Made by a program: the position numbers and the translations under genes. The notes under the pieces are model-generated. The model saw only the letters and a list, made by a program, of their open reading frames with translations. It was not told the DNA's origin and did no database searches. DNA of 34,536 nt from an uncultured Nocardiaceae bacterium (GTDB taxonomy: Bacteria > Actinomycetota > Actinomycetes > Mycobacteriales > Mycobacteriaceae), in contig CAKZIX010000196.1 of assembly GCA_936936565.1 (NCBI GenBank), positions 1 to 34,536 on the forward strand, in the 5' to 3' direction. This document shows positions 31,091 through 34,536 of this stretch, one piece after another. Numbering within the stretch: the stretch's first letter is position 1; each line of letters starts with the position of its first letter.

Positions 31091-31276
31091 CGGGGTAACT
31101 CGCTTTCGAAGTTCTTCGGTAGTTCGGAGGGTCTTGGGCGTGAGCGGCGTTGCTTGTGGATTCCTGCGGGGCTTGGCGTGGGCACCGGCTGGCGTCGTCG
31201 CTGCTCAGTCCCGCGTTGCTCACCAGGTCGGTCGACGTGGTCGAGCCTGGGTCACCGAATTCCGTGCGGCTGCGAC

Positions 31277-31353
31277 CGGGACTGAGCGCCCAGTTTCGGC
31301 GTCGAGAGGGCCGAAACTGCCTTGCGGACGACGAAAGTGGGCGCTCAGTCCCG
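31277..31353. repeat. Nested 77-bp inverted repeat
   Basis: CGGGACTGAGCGCCCA (31277-31292) and TGGGCGCTCAGTCCCG (31338-31353) are perfect 16-bp inverted arms. Inside them AGTTTCGGC (31292-31300) and GCCGAAACT (31310-31318) form a second perfect 9-bp stem with a 9-nt loop. No T-run follows on either strand, so it is not a standard terminator. Confidence 0.85.
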
Positions 31354-31384
31354 CAGCAGCCGACCCAGCACATGACCAGCCGCC

Positions 31385-31566
31385 CGCTTGATGGGCGCGT
31401 CGACCCTGCTGGGCCGCGCGAGTCAGTCGTTGCGGTGCGGGACCTGGCGAGCCGAGCGTGCCGACGGTGCCGAGTGTCCTGACCGTGCCGCGCGCTCGAT
31501 GAGCGCGTGGACCCCGCTGGGCGGGGGCGGTTCAGCCGTTGCGGTGCGCCACCTGGCGAGCCGGTT
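31385..31566. repeat. Two diverged ~72-bp direct repeats
   Basis: The segment 31385-31456 recurs at 31494-31566 with roughly 80% identity by eye. The best-kept parts are the GATGnGCGCGT start and GTTGCGGTGCG with ACCTGGCGAGCC at the end. The copies are 109 bp apart start to start. No reading frame explains them. Confidence 0.65.
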
Positions 31567-31588
31567 ACGACGGATGTGTGCGGACGAG

Positions 31589-32107
31589 TCAGGAGTGCGC
31601 GAGCAGGGGTGGTCCGCGCGTATCGAGCGCGGGGAAGTTCAGCCGGCGGACGAGGCGCGGCCGGTAGGCCGGTGCGATGACGCGGACCGGGTCGACGGTG
31701 ACGCCGGCGACCAGGATCGCGACGATCCGCGCGACCAGTGACAGCGCGGCGTGCCACGCGCGTTCGACGCCGGCGAGCAGCACGCTGGTGACGCCGATGG
31801 CGGCGATGTGCGCGGCGAGCATCGGCAGGGTGAGTCCGTGCGCGTGGCCGATGGTGACCGACAAGGTGGTGTGTCCGATTGCCTGACCCGCGGCGAGCAG
31901 GCCCACCAGCGGCAGTGCACGCAGGCGGCCGCCGGCTGTCGGGATCCGGGCGGCGGCGCCGCCGAACGCGGCGCACACGGCAAGCAGCGCGACCAGCGCC
32001 GATTCGGAGGGCATGGCCCCGCCGCCGACGCCGTGGGCCGCCACGCTGATGGCGCCGGACGCAGCGCCCACGACGCTGCCACGCAGCGCGGTGGGCTCGG
32101 TCGTCAC
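31589..32107 (-). CDS. Small polytopic membrane protein, function unknown
   Basis: A 172-residue hydrophobic protein with about four or five membrane helices (ALVALLAVCAAFGGAAARI, LRALPLVGLLAAGQAIGHTTL, LPMLAAHIAAIGVTSVLLAG, ALSLVARIVAILVAGVTV). Histidines in GHTTLSVTIGHAHGL and MLAAHI lie in or near the membrane, a pattern that may bind a metal. GTG 32107 (MTTEPTALRGS) was chosen as start. The C-terminal tail is basic and then ends PPLLAHS. It is the nearest same-strand gene upstream of the PepSY gene, 498 bp away, so co-transcription is possible but unproven. I do not recognise a named family. Confidence 0.75.
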   Translation of the reverse strand: MTTEPTALRGSVVGAASGAISVAAHGVGGGAMPSESALVALLAVCAAFGGAAARIPTAGGRLRALPLVGLLAAGQAIGHTTLSVTIGHAHGLTLPMLAAHIAAIGVTSVLLAGVERAWHAALSLVARIVAILVAGVTVDPVRVIAPAYRPRLVRRLNFPALDTRGPPLLAHS

Positions 32108-32179
32108 GGCGTACAGGGTATGGCACGCAGGCGGGCGGCGCGGACCGGCTGCGCCGGATCGGGCCGGGCGCGTGTCAGC

Positions 32180-33040
32180 ATGGAGCGCGTGGGTCTCGAA
32201 TTCACGGACATCGCCGACGAGCTGTACGGGCTCGATCCGGCCGATTTCGTCGCGGCGCGGACCACGCGGGTGCGTGATGCGCGCGCTGCCGGTGACAAGG
32301 CGCTGGCCGCGGCGGTCGGCAAGCTGCGCAAGCCCACGGTCGTCGGGTGGGTGGTGAATTTGCTCGCGCGCGACGCTCCCGGCGAGGTGGAGGCGTTGCT
32401 GGCGCTCGGCGATGCGCTGCGCGACGCGCAGCGGCACCTGTCCGGCACCCAGTTGCGGGACCTGTCCCGGCAGCGGCAGCAGGTGGTTCAGGCGTTGGCC
32501 CGCAAGGCCGGCAAGCTCGCCGCCGAGCACGGAAAGCCGGTGGGCGAAGACGTGATTCGCGATGTCGGGCAGACCCTGAACGCGGCTTTGGCCGACGCGG
32601 ACACCGCCGAATTGGTGCGCAGCGGGCGCGTGGTTACGGCGGCGAACTACGAGGGATTCGGGCCGGCCGGGCTCGCGGTGGTCGGTGGTGGACCGACGGA
32701 GCGCGCAGCGCCGGTCAAGAAGGAAGAAGCTTCGGGTCTGCTCGCCGCGGCCCGCCAGGAGCGCGAGCAAGCCGCCGCCGCGGTAGCCGACGCCGAGCAG
32801 GCGTTCGAGGCCGCCGGCACCGACGCCGAGGATGCGGCTACCCGGCTCTCGGACGTGGACGACCGGATCGCGGAGCTGCAGGAAGAGCTCGAGCGCGCCC
32901 ACCACGAACGCACCTTCGCCAAGAACGCCGAGAAGGCGGCCGCGGAGGCTGCCAAGGCGGCGGAAAAGGACCTCGACAAGGCCAAACGCCGGCTGTCGAA
33001 GGTCGAATCGATGATCGAGGCCCTCGAAGACGACGACTAG
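32180..33040 (+). CDS. Coiled-coil protein, function unknown
   Basis: A 286-residue cytoplasmic protein. The N-terminal 150 residues are helical and conserved-looking (FTDIADELYGLDPADFVAAR, LRKPTVVGWVVNLLARDAPGEVEALLALGDALRDAQ, read in parts). The C-terminal ~100 residues from about 185 are Ala/Glu/Arg-rich with heptad character (EREQAAAAVADAEQAFEAAG, DDRIAELQEELERAHHER), ending in an acidic EALEDDD. This is typical of a long coiled coil. ATG 32180 gives MERVGLEFTDI; no ribosome site is clear. Similar proteins are annotated as hypothetical in Nocardia-type genomes, to my knowledge. It overlaps the convergent LysE gene by 4 bp at the 3' end. Confidence 0.8.
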   Translation: MERVGLEFTDIADELYGLDPADFVAARTTRVRDARAAGDKALAAAVGKLRKPTVVGWVVNLLARDAPGEVEALLALGDALRDAQRHLSGTQLRDLSRQRQQVVQALARKAGKLAAEHGKPVGEDVIRDVGQTLNAALADADTAELVRSGRVVTAANYEGFGPAGLAVVGGGPTERAAPVKKEEASGLLAAARQEREQAAAAVADAEQAFEAAGTDAEDAATRLSDVDDRIAELQEELERAHHERTFAKNAEKAAAEAAKAAEKDLDKAKRRLSKVESMIEALEDDD

Positions 33041-33675
33041 TGCGAGGTGCCGCTGACGGCTACCGAGGCGCCGACCCCGACGATCATCAGCCCGCCGGCA
33101 CCGCCGACCGCCTCCAGCCGCCGCGGCGAGCGCGCGAACCAGTTGCGAGCCGAGCCCGCGAGCAGTGCGTAGCAGCTGTCGGAGACGATTGCGATGCCGA
33201 GGAAGATGGCGCCGAGGATCAGCATCTGCACCGGTATCCAGCCGTTGGCCGGCTCGACGAACTGCGGCAGCACGGCCGCGAAGAACACGATCGACTTGGG
33301 GTTGCTCAGCCCGACGACGAATCCCTGCCACACGACGCGACGGGTGGACACCACGGGAACGTCGGCGTCCAGAGCCGCCACCAGCGACTTGCGTTCCCGA
33401 ATCGCCTGCACGCCAAGGAAAATCAGATAGGCGGCGCCGATCACCTTGATGATGGTGAGCGCGATTGCGGAAGCGGCGACGATGGCACCGAGCCCGAACG
33501 CCACCGCGACGAGGCCGACCGCGACCCCGGCTGCGTGCCCGAGTACCGACAGCAGCGCCGGGCGGCGGCCCAGGACCAGCGCGCGGCCGATGGCGAACAG
33601 CACGCCCGGGCCGGGCACGATGATGATCACGACGGCCGCCACCACGAACGCGACCAGGTGGGTGGTGGGGATCAT
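33037..33675 (-). CDS. LysE/RhtB-family amino-acid exporter (second copy)
   Basis: A 212-residue exporter with about six helices. It starts MIPTTHLVAFVVAAVVIIIVPGPGVLFAIGRAL (read in parts), with the family PGPG motif. It contains VVGLSNPKSIVFFAAVLPQFVEPANG, corresponding to the LNPK signature. ATG 33675 overlaps the previous stop as ATGA and has GAGGAG five bases upstream, so it is coupled to the two-TM gene upstream. It is clearly distinct from the LysE protein at 21923. Substrate unknown. Confidence 0.9.
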   Translation of the reverse strand: MIPTTHLVAFVVAAVVIIIVPGPGVLFAIGRALVLGRRPALLSVLGHAAGVAVGLVAVAFGLGAIVAASAIALTIIKVIGAAYLIFLGVQAIRERKSLVAALDADVPVVSTRRVVWQGFVVGLSNPKSIVFFAAVLPQFVEPANGWIPVQMLILGAIFLGIAIVSDSCYALLAGSARNWFARSPRRLEAVGGAGGLMIVGVGASVAVSGTSH

Positions 33676-34337
33676 CGCAACTCCTCGGGTAGGTCGTCGT
33701 GGTCGAGAAAGAGGCGCTGGTTTTCGGCTTTGCGCACCCGCGCGCACAGCGGCGCGCGGGAATTCAACAAACCCCATTCGGCGTCGCTGATCGCGGCGAC
33801 GGCGGCGACGATGGTGTCCTGGTCGCGGGTGCCCCAGGCCAGCGGCATTGCGGTAGTGACGTGCCAGGTGTCGCCCGACGCCCGACCGGCCTTGTCGCCG
33901 AGCACCGCGACGGCGGGCACGCGCTCGCCTTGGCGGACGCTATGTCCGGGCAGGTGCCGCACGTTGCGGGCGACGAGCGCGTACTGCGGGGCGGTGCGCG
34001 GCTTGGACACGTCGATCAGGGCGAGCAGCGTCAGTCCGCGCTTGCGCACGTCGGCGACGATCGTCGGCACCAAAATGCCTTGGGCATAGAGCTTTTCGAT
34101 GTTGCTGATCCGGCGAGGCGCCCACAGCGCCACCCAGAGCGCCGTGGCGGCGGCGAGAATGACGACCGCCGCCAGGATGTAGGCCCAGGGCCGGTCGCGC
34201 ACGATGAGCCACGCCGACACCAACCCGAGGACGGCGGCGACGACGACCGCGGTGACACCCACGCGGCGCACATCCGCAATCGCCTCGTTGACCGCCTTCG
34301 AGTGCGCTCGATCAACGATGAATTCGAACCGCCGCAT
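33672..34337 (-). CDS. Two-TM protein of unknown function (possibly DUF3239-like)
   Basis: A 221-residue protein with a short cytoplasmic start (MRRFEFIVDRAHSKAVNEAI) and two adjacent membrane helices (VTAVVVAAVLGLVSAWLIV and WAYILAAVVILAAATALWVAL). A soluble C-terminal domain follows, with LYAQGILVPTIVADVRKRGLTLLALI, VRHLPGHSVRQGERVPAVAVLG and an acidic end. The pattern recalls DUF3239 proteins of Corynebacteriales, but I cannot confirm this without a search. ATG 34337 has AGGA eight bases upstream. It is the first gene of a two-gene operon with lysE. Its promoter must lie in or beyond the 57-bp tandem repeats that begin 12 bp upstream. Confidence 0.78.
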   Translation of the reverse strand: MRRFEFIVDRAHSKAVNEAIADVRRVGVTAVVVAAVLGLVSAWLIVRDRPWAYILAAVVILAAATALWVALWAPRRISNIEKLYAQGILVPTIVADVRKRGLTLLALIDVSKPRTAPQYALVARNVRHLPGHSVRQGERVPAVAVLGDKAGRASGDTWHVTTAMPLAWGTRDQDTIVAAVAAISDAEWGLLNSRAPLCARVRKAENQRLFLDHDDLPEELR

Positions 34338-34349
34338 ATCACCATTCCT

Positions 34350-34519
34350 ACCCGAACATCGGGCTTGCCCGCTGTTTGGGGAGGAATGCCAGGAGTGGGC
34401 GCTGTTACCCGAACATCGGGCTTGCCCGCTGTTTGGGGAGGAATGCCGGGGTGGGCGCTGTTACCTGAACATCGGGCTTGCCCGCTGTTTGGGGAGGAAT
34501 GCCAGGAGTGGGCGCTGCT
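34350..34519. repeat. Three tandem 57-bp repeats at the right edge
   Basis: Three near-identical units start at 34350, 34407 and 34463 (57, 56 and 57 bp). Each holds ACCCGAACATCGGG (a CCCGA/TCGGG hairpin), CTTGCCCGCTGTTTGGGG and AGTGGGCGCTG. The second lacks one base and the third has ACCTGAAC at its start. A partial fourth copy may begin at about 34520, so the array may continue beyond the window. No spacers are present, so it is not CRISPR. Confidence 0.92.
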
Positions 34520-34536
34520 GCCCCGAACCCATTAGA

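Larger units (their letters stand above)
31091..31588. other. Repeat-rich non-coding gap
   Basis: This 498-bp interval lies between two minus-strand membrane-protein genes. I find no reading frame with recognisable protein character on either strand. It contains a nested 77-bp inverted repeat, a third copy of one arm core (GCTCAGTCCCG at 31203-31213), and two diverged copies of a ~72-bp direct repeat, listed separately. The promoter of the PepSY gene must lie near 31091-31150, but no convincing box is visible. Confidence 0.6.

Noticed and set aside
31277..31353. Inverted repeat as an intrinsic terminator
   Set aside because: No T-run follows either arm, the loop region is long, and it lies in the middle of a gap rather than just after a gene.
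30759..32126. 455-codon minus-strand frame across the repeat-rich gap
   Set aside because: It overlaps parts of two genes in other frames, has no recognisable motif, and its repeated peptides merely reflect the DNA repeats.
33699..34535. 278-codon plus-strand frame reading into the tandem repeats
   Set aside because: It is antisense to the two-TM protein gene and its repeated SGLPAVWGGMPG peptide only mirrors the 57-bp DNA units. The frame shifts between units 2 and 3, because unit 2 lacks one base, so the period is not preserved.
34350..34536. Tandem repeats as a CRISPR array
   Set aside because: The units follow directly with no unique spacers, and no cas genes are present.

Overview
The window is very GC-rich DNA with the gene content of a mycolic-acid actinomycete. 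Nocardia is the best guess and Rhodococcus an alternative. The main reasons are a mycobactin/nocobactin-type siderophore block behind textbook IdeR/DtxR iron boxes, F420-type oxidoreductases, a membrane Ser/Thr kinase, a secreted MTB12-like protein, and frequent GTG or apparently leaderless starts. No rRNA, tRNA, transposase, integrase, phage gene or CRISPR array was seen.

1-9.9 kb, iron acquisition. On the minus strand, a type II thioesterase, a free-standing ketosynthase, an AT-KR-ACP polyketide synthase and an NRPS (C-A..., cut by the left edge) form one translationally coupled operon. The joins are GTGA, GTGACTGA and ATGA. It is arranged like mbtC-mbtD-mbtE of mycobactin and the nbt cluster of nocobactin. 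Two iron boxes sit in the divergent promoter. The other arm encodes a small secreted protein and a siderophore-interacting flavin reductase. A lipoprotein siderophore-binding protein converges on it.

9.9-13.4 kb. An SDR oxidoreductase is followed by a class I DAHP synthase. Between them lies what looks like a complete ribosome-mediated attenuator: a 22-residue leader peptide with a Tyr-Phe-Trp-Phe run, an antiterminator and an intrinsic terminator. An AlkB-type repair dioxygenase and a TetR regulator follow on the minus strand.

13.4-19.3 kb. A 27-bp near-perfect palindrome separates the TetR gene from an operon for an MpaB/latex-clearing-type (DUF2236) oxygenase, an aldehyde dehydrogenase and an acyl-CoA ligase. 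Together these could cleave a prenyl-type chain and activate the product. Next is a PadR regulator behind two overlapping ATGT-N8-ACAT boxes, with an alpha/beta-hydrolase.

19.3-23.7 kb holds housekeeping or solitary genes: a Ser/Thr kinase, exonuclease III, a LysE exporter and an aminotransferase.

23.8-29.2 kb is a putative organosulfur (sulfonate/sulfone) uptake and oxidation operon: binding lipoprotein, ATPase, permease, FMN-dependent monooxygenase and F420-type luciferase-like oxidoreductase. A YccF membrane-protein gene is embedded antisense between the first two.

29.2-34.5 kb holds a GNAT acetyltransferase, a PepSY membrane protein with a His-rich loop, a repeat-rich 0.5-kb non-coding region, a His-containing membrane protein, a coiled-coil protein, a second LysE exporter and a two-TM protein of unknown function. 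About three copies of a 57-bp tandem repeat fill the right edge.
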